DNA of 64,000 nucleotides from Flavobacterium limnophilum (lineage in GTDB: Bacteria > Bacteroidota > Bacteroidia > Flavobacteriales > Flavobacteriaceae): the NCBI RefSeq assembly GCF_027111315.2, contig NZ_CP114289.2, positions 3,720,001 through 3,784,000 of the forward strand. Reading direction: 5' to 3'. The position numbers and the translations under genes were made by a program. Below the pieces are notes generated by a model. That model saw only the letters and a list, made by a program, of their open reading frames with translations, ran no database searches and was not told the DNA's origin. Numbering within the stretch: the stretch's first letter is position 1; the number at the start of each line of letters is the position of its first letter. Positions 7,065 through 17,600 of this stretch are shown one piece after another.

Positions 7065-9089
7065 CTATCCGTTTATTTTTAATTTCATTCCAGGTTTAAG
7101 CTCTTCCCCACTGATATTGTTCCATTTTTTTATATCAGCTATTGTAACTCCTGGGTATTTTTTTGAAATGCTGTATAAAGAATCTCCTTTTTGGACCAAA
7201 TAATCATAGTTCTTGCTTTTTGAAGACGAAGCCAAATTTTTCTTGTATGATTCGGCAACGGCTTTGCTTTCAACAGCCATTTCACTTTTGGCAACAATCA
7301 AACTTTTCCCTAAAGCTATGTTGTTGTCGGATAAATTATTCCATTGTTTCAAATCGTCAACAGAGCTACCGTATTTTTTGGCTATACTTCCCAGATTGTC
7401 TCCTTTTTTAACAATGTATTCCACGTTTTCCATCTTCGGAGCCACGGCCAATTCTTCTTTGGCATTCTCCTCAATTTTAGCAACCTGCAATGAAGTTCCT
7501 AATTGGATTGAAGCATTGGAAAGCTTGTTCCATTCTTTTATTTCTTCGACCGAAACGTTGTATTTCTTGGCGATGTTGCTCAAATTATCTCCTTTTTGAA
7601 CAACGTAATAAGTAGCAACAGCTGTAGATAATGTGTCGGATTTTATACCTTTCTTGGCTTTGTCTTCTTTGTTTATTTTAGCATCTGAAGCCGCAATTTG
7701 TTGATTGTCTGCTTTTGGTTCTTTTTTAACTGTTTGAACCACACTTTCGTTGGTAATGATTTTCAAGCTTTTGCCGCGAGACACCGTGCTGCTTTTCAGT
7801 CTATTCCATTTTTTGATGTCGGCAACGGTAACGTTATATTTATCGGCTATTTCGCCCAAATTATCACCGCGTTTTACGGTATAATATTTTGTTTTGGCAA
7901 GAGTTACTCGCTGTTGGGAATTCAAAGTATCTGTTGCTGCAATGGCTTTAGTAACCTGAAATGGTCTTTCACGAAAATCCAGTTCACGCTTTACGTAGGC
8001 ATAAATTTTGTCCTCGTTTGAAGCAAAAATGGAGATTTTCCCTGTTGGCAATCTTAAATAATGGGGTTGGTCTTGATAAAACGGAACAACATTCATTTTG
8101 TAAGACGGATTCAATAATTGTAATTGTGCTACGGGAACGTCCAATAAATCAGAAATTTGTTTGAACGACATTTCTCTTTTAATCAATATGGTATCCGTTG
8201 CAAAATGTGGTATTGCTGCTCTGCTAGGTTTTATTCCGTGTTCTTTGTGGTATTCGTAGATGTACATTGTGGCAAGAAACGCTGGTACATAACCTTGGGT
8301 TTCTTGGGGCAAGTGTTTTTTAATGTTCCAAAAGTTTTGCTGTCCACCTGATCGACGAATCGCTTTGGCAACATTCCCCGGACCTGAATTATAAGAGGCC
8401 AAAACCAAGTCCCAATCGCCAAAAATAGCATACATATTGCTCATGTATTGGGCTGCGGCTTCGCTGGCTTTCAGTGGATCGCTACGATCATCTACATAAG
8501 AATCAATCTTGAGGTTGTATTGTTTTCCGGTTTGGTACATAAACTGCCAAAGTCCCGTTGCGCCCATTCTGGAAACTGCTTTTGGGTTCAAGGCCGATTC
8601 CACGACTGCCAAATATTTTATCTCCAGCGGCACATTTTGTTTGGCCAAAGCTTCTTCGAAAAGGGGGAAATAATATTCTGAAATGGCCATTAGGCGTTCA
8701 AAAGATTTTTTTCTGTTCTTGAGAAATGACTTGATGATGTTTTCCAGACCTGGATTGTATTCGATGTTGAATGGGGATTTGGCATCCATTTCCGCCAATC
8801 TTGATTTTAGCAATTCCGTTGACAACTCATAATCAACCTTTTCGTTGATATTGATGTTTTTGATGTCATTGGAAATATCATTGTATAAATCCAAATTGGT
8901 CAATTCCTTCATCCAGAGACTGTCAACACATGAAGCCAAGTCGTCTTTTATGAAAGTTTTTTTGATGGAATCTAAATAGAAATTATTGGTTTCTTTTTTG
9001 ACAATCCCTTTGTTTTCGCCATACTTCTGCGAAAACAAAGACATTGACAATAATAGAAAAAACGATATTGAGGTGTTTTTTATATTCAT
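7065..9089 (-). CDS. Membrane-bound lytic murein transglycosylase D-like, four LysM domains
   Basis: Exported muramidase that would cleave peptidoglycan glycan strands. Signal peptide (residues 1-21), a charged N-terminal region, then an SLT domain at about 140-265. The catalytic Glu164 lies in the AVVESALNPK block, followed by GATGLWQFM and SYNSGPGNV, the MltD landmarks. Four LysM cell-wall-binding domains follow at about 402-444, 494-536, 557-599 and 629-672, each starting with a [QK/R]GDxL motif. Four is more than the two of E. coli MltD but common in Flavobacteriia. It has its own promoter element upstream. Confidence 0.93.
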   Translation of the reverse strand: MNIKNTSISFFLLLSMSLFSQKYGENKGIVKKETNNFYLDSIKKTFIKDDLASCVDSLWMKELTNLDLYNDISNDIKNININEKVDYELSTELLKSRLAEMDAKSPFNIEYNPGLENIIKSFLKNRKKSFERLMAISEYYFPLFEEALAKQNVPLEIKYLAVVESALNPKAVSRMGATGLWQFMYQTGKQYNLKIDSYVDDRSDPLKASEAAAQYMSNMYAIFGDWDLVLASYNSGPGNVAKAIRRSGGQQNFWNIKKHLPQETQGYVPAFLATMYIYEYHKEHGIKPSRAAIPHFATDTILIKREMSFKQISDLLDVPVAQLQLLNPSYKMNVVPFYQDQPHYLRLPTGKISIFASNEDKIYAYVKRELDFRERPFQVTKAIAATDTLNSQQRVTLAKTKYYTVKRGDNLGEIADKYNVTVADIKKWNRLKSSTVSRGKSLKIITNESVVQTVKKEPKADNQQIAASDAKINKEDKAKKGIKSDTLSTAVATYYVVQKGDNLSNIAKKYNVSVEEIKEWNKLSNASIQLGTSLQVAKIEENAKEELAVAPKMENVEYIVKKGDNLGSIAKKYGSSVDDLKQWNNLSDNNIALGKSLIVAKSEMAVESKAVAESYKKNLASSSKSKNYDYLVQKGDSLYSISKKYPGVTIADIKKWNNISGEELKPGMKLKING

Positions 9090-9142
9090 ACTTTTTTAAT
9101 CAACGTACTATACTCAAACGATTAAAAAGAAATCGTTATTTA

Positions 9143-9150
9143 CAAACTTA
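9143..9150 (-). promoter_or_regulatory. -7 promoter element of the transglycosylase gene
   Basis: TAAGTTTG on the minus strand, an exact TAnnTTTG match, 54 bases upstream of the ATG. No -33 TTG at suitable spacing. The same 100-base gap also holds a weak AT-only hairpin at the pgk stop (9176-9200), too weak to call a terminator. Confidence 0.38.
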
Positions 9151-9198
9151 ATACGTTATAACTAAAAATTTCAGTAAAAATTGTTAAAAATGCAATTT

Positions 9199-10386
9199 TT
9201 AGTCCAAAATAGCTGCAATTCCGGGTAAAATCCTACCTTCAAGCATTTCAAGCATCGCTCCACCACCAGTTGAAACATAACTTACTTTGTCCTCGAAACC
9301 AAATTGTTTTACTGCCGCAACCGAGTCACCTCCACCAACAAGTGAAAACGCACCGTTTACTGTTGATTCTGCAATAAAGTTACCCAATTCGATGGTTCCG
9401 TTAGCGAAACTCTCCATTTCAAAAACTCCCAATGGTCCATTCCAAAGGATGGTTTTTGACTCCAGAATTACTTTTTTGAAGTTTTCCAATGATTTTGGTC
9501 CTGCATCCAAACCTTGCCATCCATCAGGAATTTCACGAACATCGACAATTTTGGTATTGGCATCATTCGAAAAAGCATCGGCAGCAACAACATCAACTGG
9601 AATGTGGATTTGAACGCCTTTTTCTTTGGCCAATCTCAAAATTTCCAATGCCAATTCTTGTTTGTCGTCTTCGCAAATAGAATCTCCTACTTTTCCGCCC
9701 AAAGCTTTCACGAAAGTAAAAGTCATTCCGCCACCAATAATCATGTGATCCACTTTATCCAAAATATTTTCGATAACCGTGATTTTTGAAGATACTTTTG
9801 AACCTCCAAGAACTGCCGTTACTGGTTTTACTGAATCTTTCAAAACCTTGTTCAAGCTTTCGATTTCTCTTGCCAACAACAATCCGAAACATTTGTCTTT
9901 TGGGAAAAATTGTGCAATTATGGTTGTTGAAGCATGGGCTCTGTGGGCTGTTCCAAAAGCGTCGTTTACATAAATATCGCCATGAGAAGCCAATTCTTTT
10001 GCGAAAGCAACATCTCCTGCTTCTTCTTCAGCATAAAAACGTAGATTTTCCAACAACAAAATTTGTCCAGGCTGCAAATTGCTTACTGCTTTCTCGGCTT
10101 CACTTCCGATGCAGTCAGGCGCAAAATAAACGGTTTGACCCAAAATTTCCGAAGCTTTTTTTACAATGTGTCCCAATGAATATTTTTCTTCTTTTCCTTT
10201 TGGTCGTCCTAAATGTGACATTAAAATCACGCTTCCGCCATCGGCAAGAATTTTGTCGATCGTAGGTTTTGCGGCTTCGATACGAGTAGCATCCGTTACA
10301 TTGAAATTTTCATCTAAAGGCACATTAAAATCAACTCTGATTATGGCTTTTTTGTCTTTGAAATTGAAATCGTTTATAGTTTTCAT
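9199..10386 (-). CDS. pgk: Phosphoglycerate kinase
   Basis: Glycolytic enzyme that transfers phosphate between 1,3-bisphosphoglycerate and ADP. 395 residues, the standard bacterial length. Landmarks: VDFNVPLD near the N-terminus; MSHLGRPKG for substrate binding; VLLENLRF-like (LLLENLRFY); a GGSKVSSK loop; and the C-terminal nucleotide-site GGGDSVAAV. All expected residues appear present. It stands alone on the minus strand with its own promoter element, not in an operon with gap. Confidence 0.98.
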   Translation of the reverse strand: MKTINDFNFKDKKAIIRVDFNVPLDENFNVTDATRIEAAKPTIDKILADGGSVILMSHLGRPKGKEEKYSLGHIVKKASEILGQTVYFAPDCIGSEAEKAVSNLQPGQILLLENLRFYAEEEAGDVAFAKELASHGDIYVNDAFGTAHRAHASTTIIAQFFPKDKCFGLLLAREIESLNKVLKDSVKPVTAVLGGSKVSSKITVIENILDKVDHMIIGGGMTFTFVKALGGKVGDSICEDDKQELALEILRLAKEKGVQIHIPVDVVAADAFSNDANTKIVDVREIPDGWQGLDAGPKSLENFKKVILESKTILWNGPLGVFEMESFANGTIELGNFIAESTVNGAFSLVGGGDSVAAVKQFGFEDKVSYVSTGGGAMLEMLEGRILPGIAAILD

Positions 10387-10420
10387 TGTGTATTATTTTT
10401 TTAATTTTTTGAAAGAATAA

Positions 10421-10428
10421 CAAATATA
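10421..10428 (-). promoter_or_regulatory. -7 promoter element of pgk
   Basis: TATATTTG on the minus strand, an exact TAnnTTTG match, 34 bases before the pgk ATG. A -33 TTG was not seen. Confidence 0.4.
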
Positions 10429-10618
10429 GAACTTTTCAGGAACTTAAAAATAAGAATAGTTCTAAAATCATGGCAATCCGCTAACGAAAACGTTATAATG
10501 CAATGAAATAATCGGTTTTTTAAATTTAATTTAAAAAATTGTACCTTTATTTTCCTAATTTTTTTTGGAGCTCATTCAAAAAAACAAATCAGCAAGAAAC
10601 CAACAAAAACCATAACCC

Positions 10619-11386
10619 ATGATACATTCTCTATTATTTGATTTAGACGCCTTGCATATTGTCATTATTTTGTTTTTTTCGATGCTCGCCGCCGTTTGGA
10701 TTGGCTACAAAATAGCTGGCAAAAACACGAAAGTCAATTCAATGGCTACCGAACTTTTGTCGCCTTTGTTGGGATTATTGGCTTTGTTGATGGCCTTTAC
10801 TTTCGGGATGTCCAATTCTCGCTACGATGACCGAAAAAACAATTTGATTGACGAAGCCAACTGTATTGGAACCGCCATTTTGAGGGCAGATATTTATCCC
10901 GATAGTTTAAAAATGGAGTTTAAAAAAGATTTTAAATCGTACCTGGATTCCAGAAGAGACTTTTATACTTTGGAAAACGATGAAGCCAAAATCAATGCTT
11001 CCTTGAAAAAATCGGCCCAGATGAGTGATAAGTTGTGGAATCGCGCCAGTTTTTTTGCCAAAGACAAAGATTATTTCATCCAATCGAACATGATGTTGCC
11101 CGCCTTGAACGACATGTTTGACAGCGCATCAAAGTCAAACATTGTTTTTAATTCGAAGGTGCCTGAAACCATTGTCTATTTGTTGTTGATTTTTTCGGTC
11201 ATCATTTCATTATATATTGGCTACAAATCAGGACTGGAGAAAAAAATAGAACGGAATTTCATTTTGGGTTTTTGCCTTCTTATCTGTGTCGTGATTTTTA
11301 TCACATTGGATTTGGATCGTTCCCGTCGAGGTTTAATTAAAATCGACGCCGAAATTGAAATTATGCAAAAACTGAATCAAAAATAA
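10619..11386 (+). CDS. DUF4239-like (bestrophin-like) integral membrane protein
   Basis: A 255-residue inner-membrane protein with four likely membrane segments: about 12-32, 45-65, 183-203 and 213-230. They enclose a charged soluble middle (70-180). Pattern and length fit the DUF4239/bestrophin-like family, for which no firm function is known. The conserved part is the stretch ELLSPLLGLLALLMAFTFGM followed by SRYDDR. The gene is monocistronic; a near-consensus TACCTTTA lies at 10542-10549, but it misses one conserved base. Confidence 0.75.
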   Translation: MIHSLLFDLDALHIVIILFFSMLAAVWIGYKIAGKNTKVNSMATELLSPLLGLLALLMAFTFGMSNSRYDDRKNNLIDEANCIGTAILRADIYPDSLKMEFKKDFKSYLDSRRDFYTLENDEAKINASLKKSAQMSDKLWNRASFFAKDKDYFIQSNMMLPALNDMFDSASKSNIVFNSKVPETIVYLLLIFSVIISLYIGYKSGLEKKIERNFILGFCLLICVVIFITLDLDRSRRGLIKIDAEIEIMQKLNQK

Positions 11387-11407
11387 AAAAGCATAAGTAT
11401 CCATTCC

Positions 11408-12286
11408 TTATTTCAAATGGCTGTTTTGATGGCGGTATTCTCCTGGAGTCAGGCTCACAATTTGCTTGAATATTTTTGAAAAGTGGGGCAAACTGGAAAA
11501 TCCCGTGTCTACGGTGATGTCCAGGAATGTTTTATCGGTGGTGGCAATGAGGTATTGTGCCCTTTCTATCTTTTTTTCGTGAATATAATTCAGTGGTCTT
11601 TGCCCAGTATGGATCAGAAATTGTTTCGAAAAATAATCTTGATTCTGGTTGACTCTTTTCGCTAATTGGGCTACGGTAAGGTTTTTGTCCAAATGAAGTT
11701 GCACATAACTCATCGTATCAAGAATTTTCGAAGGTACCGATTGGGAATCATTTGACTTGAAACCATTTGAACCCAGAAATCTCGAAATCAGCTGAAACAG
11801 GATTCCTTGATTTTCAAACTTGAGGTGTGTTTTAATTTCATCATTAAGCGACTGATATTCTTTGTAATAAGATTCTTTTTCATATACTTTCGGATTGTCT
11901 GATCGATTAATTCCTCTACCCGGATTCCCTTGTAGCAATCTTTTGACAAGTATTAAGTCAATTTCCGTAGCCGCTATTTTCATCACCGCCCTATTATTGG
12001 TAAACAAAGAGATTCCGTCGGGAGATTCTTCAAAAAACTGGATAAAATACTGGCTCAAAAAAGCATCGCAATTCAAATTACAAATCGTAAAACTAGGGAT
12101 AAGATACAAATAACCCGGTTCTAAAATTAATCTATTGGAACTATCCGAAATAGATCCAATACCCTCATCAATATAATACAGTCGATAATACGGACTGATC
12201 ACATTATTAAAATTCCAATTATGATTCAGTTTCACATAATCTACGTGCAATAAGGAGAACGAATATTTAAAAATACTTTTGGACAT
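11408..12286 (-). CDS. AraC family transcriptional regulator, probable regulator of the fucose locus
   Basis: A 292-residue regulator with an N-terminal cupin-like sensor domain (about 20-170) and a C-terminal AraC DNA-binding domain with two helix-turn-helix motifs at about 205-224 and 254-273 (ITVDTGFSSLPHFSKIFK, the typical second recognition region). It is divergent from the fucosidase genes and shares a 243-base intergenic region with them. That region contains a 12-base direct repeat at two-turn spacing. The likely role is a sugar-responsive activator of the adjacent fucose genes. This is inferred from position; the ligand cannot be seen. Confidence 0.87.
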   Translation of the reverse strand: MSKSIFKYSFSLLHVDYVKLNHNWNFNNVISPYYRLYYIDEGIGSISDSSNRLILEPGYLYLIPSFTICNLNCDAFLSQYFIQFFEESPDGISLFTNNRAVMKIAATEIDLILVKRLLQGNPGRGINRSDNPKVYEKESYYKEYQSLNDEIKTHLKFENQGILFQLISRFLGSNGFKSNDSQSVPSKILDTMSYVQLHLDKNLTVAQLAKRVNQNQDYFSKQFLIHTGQRPLNYIHEKKIERAQYLIATTDKTFLDITVDTGFSSLPHFSKIFKQIVSLTPGEYRHQNSHLK

Positions 12287-12296
12287 AATAATTGTG

Positions 12297-12329
12297 AAAA
12301 TCGTTTTTAAATAATAAAAAATCGTTTTT
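12297..12329. promoter_or_regulatory. 12-bp direct repeat, candidate AraC-type operator
   Basis: AAAATCGTTTTT occurs at 12297-12308 and again at 12318-12329, exactly 21 bases apart (two helical turns, same face). AraC-family proteins typically bind direct half-sites at this spacing. It lies 11 bases upstream of the regulator gene and about 200 bases upstream of the fucosidase gene. It may therefore serve autoregulation as well. Confidence 0.45.
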
Positions 12330-12529
12330 GTGTAAAATAAAATTACTGAATCTCGGCTACATTTGTTTTGTTAATTCAAAAATAATGGATTAAAAAAATT
12401 AATAATCAAATTTATATATAAAATATGTGCCATAATAAAAGTTTGTAAGCCTGTTTTACCATTAAATTAAAACAGGAAATAAACCAACAAAGTCGGAAAT
12501 ATATAAATTACATTCCAAATCATGAAAAG

Positions 12530-14173
12530 ATGAACAGAAGAAATGCTTTAAAATTAGGCGTATCAGCGCTGGCCGGACTTTACTTATCTCCTTTATTGGG
12601 TCAGTCCCGTATTCTAGAAACTCCCGCTTTCAAAGGAACGTTTGAGCCTACTTGGGATTCTTTAAGTAAATATCAAGTACCAGATTGGTTTCGAGATGCC
12701 AAATTTGGAATGTGGGCACATTGGGGACCTCAATGCGAACCCGAAGCCGGAGATTGGTATGGCAGAGGAATGTATCAGGAAGATTCACGCCAATATAAAT
12801 TTCATTTAGAAAAATACGGTCATCCTTCAAAATTTGGCTTTAAAGACGTCATCAATGTTTGGAAAGCCGAGAATTGGAATCCAGAAGAATTGGTGAATTT
12901 ATACAAAGATTCGGGTGCCAAATATTTTATGGCCATGGCCAATCATCATGATAATCTGGATTTGTATGACAGCAAATACCAGCCTAACTGGAATTCGACC
13001 AAAGTAGGCCCCAAAAAAGACATTATAGCCGGATGGGAAAAAGCGGCCCGTAAAGCGGGATTGCCTTTTGCGGTAAGTGTTCACGCTGCCCACGCTTGGA
13101 ATTGGTTTGATACTTCTCAAGGCGCTGATAAAAACGGCGCTTTTGCGGGAGTGCCTTATGATGGAAAACGGACTAAAACTGACGGAAAAGGAACTTGGTG
13201 GGAAGGTATGGATCCCCAAGATTTGTACGCACAAAATCACCCATTAAGTGTGAAATCTTCAAATAAGTCATCTGTTCACAGTCAATGGGATTGGGCAGAT
13301 GGTGCTTCAATACCTTCCTCAGCCTATTCTGAAAAATTTCATGACAGAACAATTGATTTGATCGATAAATACAATCCCGACATGATTTATTTTGACGATA
13401 CAGCATTGCCATTATGGCCTGTTAGCGATGCAGGTTTGCGAATAGCGGCACACATGTACAATAAAAGCCTCCAAAAAAACAAAACCGTTCAGGCAGTAAT
13501 TACAGGCAAAATACTCAATGAACAGCAACGCAAAGCCATCGTTTGGGATATCGAAAAAGGACAAAGCAACAACATTGAACCTTTGCCTTGGCAAACAGAT
13601 ACTTGCATAGGAAATTGGCATTATGACCGTGGCGTATATAACAATAAACGCTACAAATCGGCCAAAACAGTGATTCATACTTTAATTGATGTGGTGAGCA
13701 AAAACGGAAATTTGATGCTCAATATTCCAGTTAGAGGAGACGGAAGCATCGACGAATTGGAACGCGAAATTGTGAAGGAAATAGGCGTTTGGATGAAACT
13801 AAACAGCAAAAGTATTTATGGCACCCGACCTTGGAAAGTATTTGGCGAAGGCCCACAACAAGGAAGTGCCGGAGCTTTAACCGCCCAAGGATTTAACGAA
13901 GGAAAAGGAAAACCCTATACAGCCGAAGACATCCGTTTTGCTCAAAAAGACAAAACGCTTTATGCCACTGTAATGGCTTGGCCAGAAAATGGTACTGCAA
14001 TTATCAAGAGTTTAGGCAGTGAATCTCCTCATCATACTGACAAAATAAAACAAATCAGATTAGTAAGTACAGGCGAGAAACTGAAGTTCAAACAGACTGA
14101 ACAAGGTCTTGAAGTGTATTTTCCAAATCAAAAGCCAGAAGCTTCCTATGCTAATGTTTTAGAGATTATTTAA
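12530..14173 (+). CDS. Alpha-L-fucosidase, GH29 family, with Tat-like signal
   Basis: Retaining exo-fucosidase that would release terminal L-fucose from glycans. N-terminus MNRRNALKLGVSALAGL has a twin-arginine motif and hydrophobic core, so export is probably by Tat as a folded protein. GH29 landmarks: WFRDAKFGMWAHWGP at about 53-67, KYFMAMANHHDN at about 131-142, and YNPDMIYFDD at about 281-290, in which Asp289 aligns with the catalytic nucleophile. NGNLMLNIPVRGDG closes the barrel. The C-terminal 120 residues form the usual beta-sandwich. 547 residues, normal for the family. It is followed after 11 bases by the mutarotase gene, so it heads an operon for fucose release and conversion. Confidence 0.94.
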   Translation: MNRRNALKLGVSALAGLYLSPLLGQSRILETPAFKGTFEPTWDSLSKYQVPDWFRDAKFGMWAHWGPQCEPEAGDWYGRGMYQEDSRQYKFHLEKYGHPSKFGFKDVINVWKAENWNPEELVNLYKDSGAKYFMAMANHHDNLDLYDSKYQPNWNSTKVGPKKDIIAGWEKAARKAGLPFAVSVHAAHAWNWFDTSQGADKNGAFAGVPYDGKRTKTDGKGTWWEGMDPQDLYAQNHPLSVKSSNKSSVHSQWDWADGASIPSSAYSEKFHDRTIDLIDKYNPDMIYFDDTALPLWPVSDAGLRIAAHMYNKSLQKNKTVQAVITGKILNEQQRKAIVWDIEKGQSNNIEPLPWQTDTCIGNWHYDRGVYNNKRYKSAKTVIHTLIDVVSKNGNLMLNIPVRGDGSIDELEREIVKEIGVWMKLNSKSIYGTRPWKVFGEGPQQGSAGALTAQGFNEGKGKPYTAEDIRFAQKDKTLYATVMAWPENGTAIIKSLGSESPHHTDKIKQIRLVSTGEKLKFKQTEQGLEVYFPNQKPEASYANVLEII

Positions 14174-14184
14174 AATAAAAAAGT

Positions 14185-14529
14185 ATGGTATTCAAAAAGC
14201 TATGTTATGCCTGCGATTTAGTTGATAATCCAGAGTTAATAGAACAGTACAAAAGCTATCATTCTAAAGAAAACGCTTGGCCCGAAATCACTAAAAGCAT
14301 CAAAGATTCTGGAATTATTGATATGGAAATTTATTTACTTTCCAACCGATTGTTTATGATTATGGAAGTCGATGAAACTTTTACACCAGAACGCAAACAA
14401 ATGATGGATGCCGCCAACCCAAAAGTTCAGGAATGGGAAAAATTAATGTGGCAATTTCAACAAGCGCCTCCAGGAGCCAAAAATGGTGAAAAATGGTTGG
14501 AAATGGAACGGATATATAAATTGGAATGA
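14185..14529 (+). CDS. L-rhamnose mutarotase family protein, probably an L-fucose mutarotase
   Basis: A 114-residue dimeric alpha/beta-barrel protein of the RhaM/DUF718 family, which interconverts the alpha and beta anomers of 6-deoxyhexoses. Visible landmarks are the central IDMEIYLLSNRLFMIMEVD strand pair and the C-terminal WEKLMWQFQQAPPGA block. Members linked to fucosidases are known to act on L-fucose. The position between two fucosidases makes L-fucose the likely substrate here. No export signal, so it is cytoplasmic. Confidence 0.87.
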   Translation: MVFKKLCYACDLVDNPELIEQYKSYHSKENAWPEITKSIKDSGIIDMEIYLLSNRLFMIMEVDETFTPERKQMMDAANPKVQEWEKLMWQFQQAPPGAKNGEKWLEMERIYKLE

Positions 14530-14611
14530 GTTTTTGAGTTTTATTGAATAAATTAAAAAAGTAGCATAATTCTTGATAACAATGGTTTTAAATTAATCAA
14601 AATCACTTTAA

Positions 14612-17600
14612 ATGAAATCCTTTTTGAATCGTTTTCTAAGCTTAGCCTTTATCCTTCTTGTCACAAACATCACTTTCGCCCAAGCATCAAAAGAAAACAA
14701 ATGTGCCGTTCTTGGAGTAATTTTAGAAGGCGGATTGACCAACTTGCAAGAAGCCAAAGGAATCCTGGGAATCCAATTTAAAAATCTAAAATCCGACAAT
14801 TGGTCGGAAACTGCACTTATTCTTGAAGCTTTTGGCAACAAGGGAAAACAGATTAATCAATTCAAAACAGATATAGATTTCAGTAAACTTCCCGAAGGTT
14901 ATCAATTTATTCCTTTTGAAAAACAAATAGATTTGGCTCAAGCCGAATTTTTACGTGTTACAATTCTATCAAAATCAGGAAAAAGCCTTTTCACGGCTGA
15001 TTTCAAAAATGGAAGTTACAAAGGAATTCCAAACTATTCCAACTGGATTACGCATCCAAAATATGGAAATGGCCCAGGAGTTATGAACCCGGAAAAAGTT
15101 CCCGCCGGCATTGATCCTGCCGTTGTGAATACCAAAAATCTTAATGTAAATTATCTTTATGATGATTCGTATCAAATTGGGAAACAAGATAATGTATTGT
15201 GGTATAAAACCGGAGCTTATGACCCAAATGCAACTATTTATGACCGTGACGGAAAAGATTGGGAAGAACAAGCTTTGCCCATTGGCAACGGTTATTTGGG
15301 CGCAATGCTTTTTGGGATGCCCGGAAAAGATCATATCCAATTTAACGAAGAAACTTTTTGGGCTGCAGGTTATCGAGGTGTGCAGGAAAAAGTGGCTTCG
15401 GATTATATCAACCGAAAAATGGGCGAAGGCATAAACGGCTTCATGAATAGCGGGAAAATTTTTGTTGATTTTAATCTACCGCAAAATCCAGAAATTCTGA
15501 ATTATTACAGAGATTTGGATTTGAATACCGCCGTTTCATCTGTTCGTTATCAATACAAAAAGATGAATTATAAAAGGGAATATTTCGCTAGTTATCCTGC
15601 CCAAGTCATAGTTTTGCGATATACCGCCGATGAAGCAAAAGCATTAAATTTCAGCGTAAAACCGGTATCGGCGCATCCCGGAAACATTCAAGTGAATAAT
15701 GGAATTATTGCCATAACTGGCAAACTAAAAGACTCCGAGCCATATACCGGTGGCGGAAAAGCGACTTATAATCAAACGTCTGATTTAGAATATTGTACCA
15801 AAATAAAAGTGATTGCCGATGATGGAGAAACTTTAGACCATTATGGCAATGTTGAAGTTAAAAATGCAACGGGAGTAACCATAATTATTACATCTGCAAC
15901 CGACTATGACCCGAATGCTTTTAGCATCAATGCTGATGGAAAAGTAAATTTAGAAATATCTCAATTCAAGCACAAAGACGGCTTACAATTTGCAATTCAA
16001 AAGGCGGAAAACCGACTTTCGAATACCGATGGAAAGACCTATGAAATATTAAAAAAAGAACACATCGCCGATTATCAGCCAATATTTAATCGCGTGAGTT
16101 TTGATTTGGGTAAAAAAGAAACTTCAAAAGCAATTCCTACTAATGAGCGAGTTGCGGCTTACGCCAAAGTGGTTAAAGGAATAAAAGCGGGCGAAAGCAT
16201 TTCTTATCCAAAAGCGGAATATGATGCTTTAGATAAAAACTTGGAAAGTTTGTTTTACCAATATGCACGCTATTTGATGATTGCTTCTTCTCGTGAAAAG
16301 ACCTTACCGTCGACTTTGCAAGGAAAATGGAATCAATCCGTTGCCGAGATTTGGGGATCGACTTATTGCATCAACATTAATTTAGAGATGAATTATTGGT
16401 TTGCTGGAGGCGCCAATCTTGTTGACAGTGGAAAAGCATTGGCAAACTGGATTGAATCGCAAATACCTGCGGGTTCGTTGACGGCTCGCAATATGTACAA
16501 TATAAATTCTTCGGCTTATCATTTAGACAAACAAAAAAATATTGTTTTTGAACCTTCCAAAAATGAAGCGGTAGATGGTGTTTTCGTGATGCATACCAAA
16601 CAATCCATCAACGGACAAACGGATTTAACGGGTTCGACAAATATTCAGTCGCCAGGAAATACCGCCTTTTTAATGTATAATGTCTGGGATCTTTTTCAGC
16701 GCAGTCAGGATAAAAAATGGTTGGCTGAACAATTGTATCCAATATTAAGAAAATCGGCCAATTTTTATGCCGCTTATCTCAACAGCAATAAGGTAAAAAC
16801 GGACGATTTGAAACAATACCCGAAGGGCTATTTTTATACCACAGGAAAAGGAAGGTCGCCGGAACACGGCCCATATCAAACAGGCGTGAAATATGATTTG
16901 CAATTGATTGCAGGACTTTTGGATTATACTTTGGAAGCGGCAAAAATCTTGAATATTGATGTTGAAAAACAACAAGTTTGGAACGAATTAAGAAACAATA
17001 TCGAAAAACCTGTTGAACTTGGAACCGACGGTCAAATTAAAGAATGGATACAAGAAACAAAGTATAATAAAGACAATAACGGAAAAGATTTGGGAGATCC
17101 GCATCACCGTCATATTTCGCATTTAGTGGGATTGTATCCCGGAAATTTAATCAACCCGCAAACTCCGGAATTTCAAAAAGGAGCGCAAATGGTGTTGCAA
17201 AAACGTGGTGATGACGCCACAGGTTGGTCTATTGCCAATAAGTTTTTGATGTGGACTCAAGTGCAGCAAGGCGACAAAGCTTTAGAATTATTGCGATATC
17301 AACTGGCACAACGTACCTATTCCAATTTATTTGATTTTCACGCACCTTTTCAAATAGATGGAAATTTTGGCGCAGCAGCTGGTATTCAAGAACTACTTTT
17401 GCAAAGCAATAATTCAGATATTTATCTTTTGCCTGCTTTACCATCGCTTTGGACAGAAGGAACCATCAAAGGAATTATTGCAAAAAATGGAACTCAAATC
17501 GAAATGACTTGGAAAAATGGAACATTAGAAACCGCCAACATTATAAATTTGACGGGAAAAACGATGTATATCCATTATGCTAAAGCCAAAAAAATACAAT

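Noticed and set aside
9176..9200. Possible terminator at the end of pgk (AAAAATTG / CAATTTTT)
   Set aside because: The stem is eight bases with no internal GC pair and overlaps the stop codon; too weak to call.
12358..12365. TACATTTG upstream of the GH29 gene
   Set aside because: It matches the -7 consensus, but the leader would be about 160 bases and no -33 box is at a fitting distance; chance is likely in AT-rich DNA.
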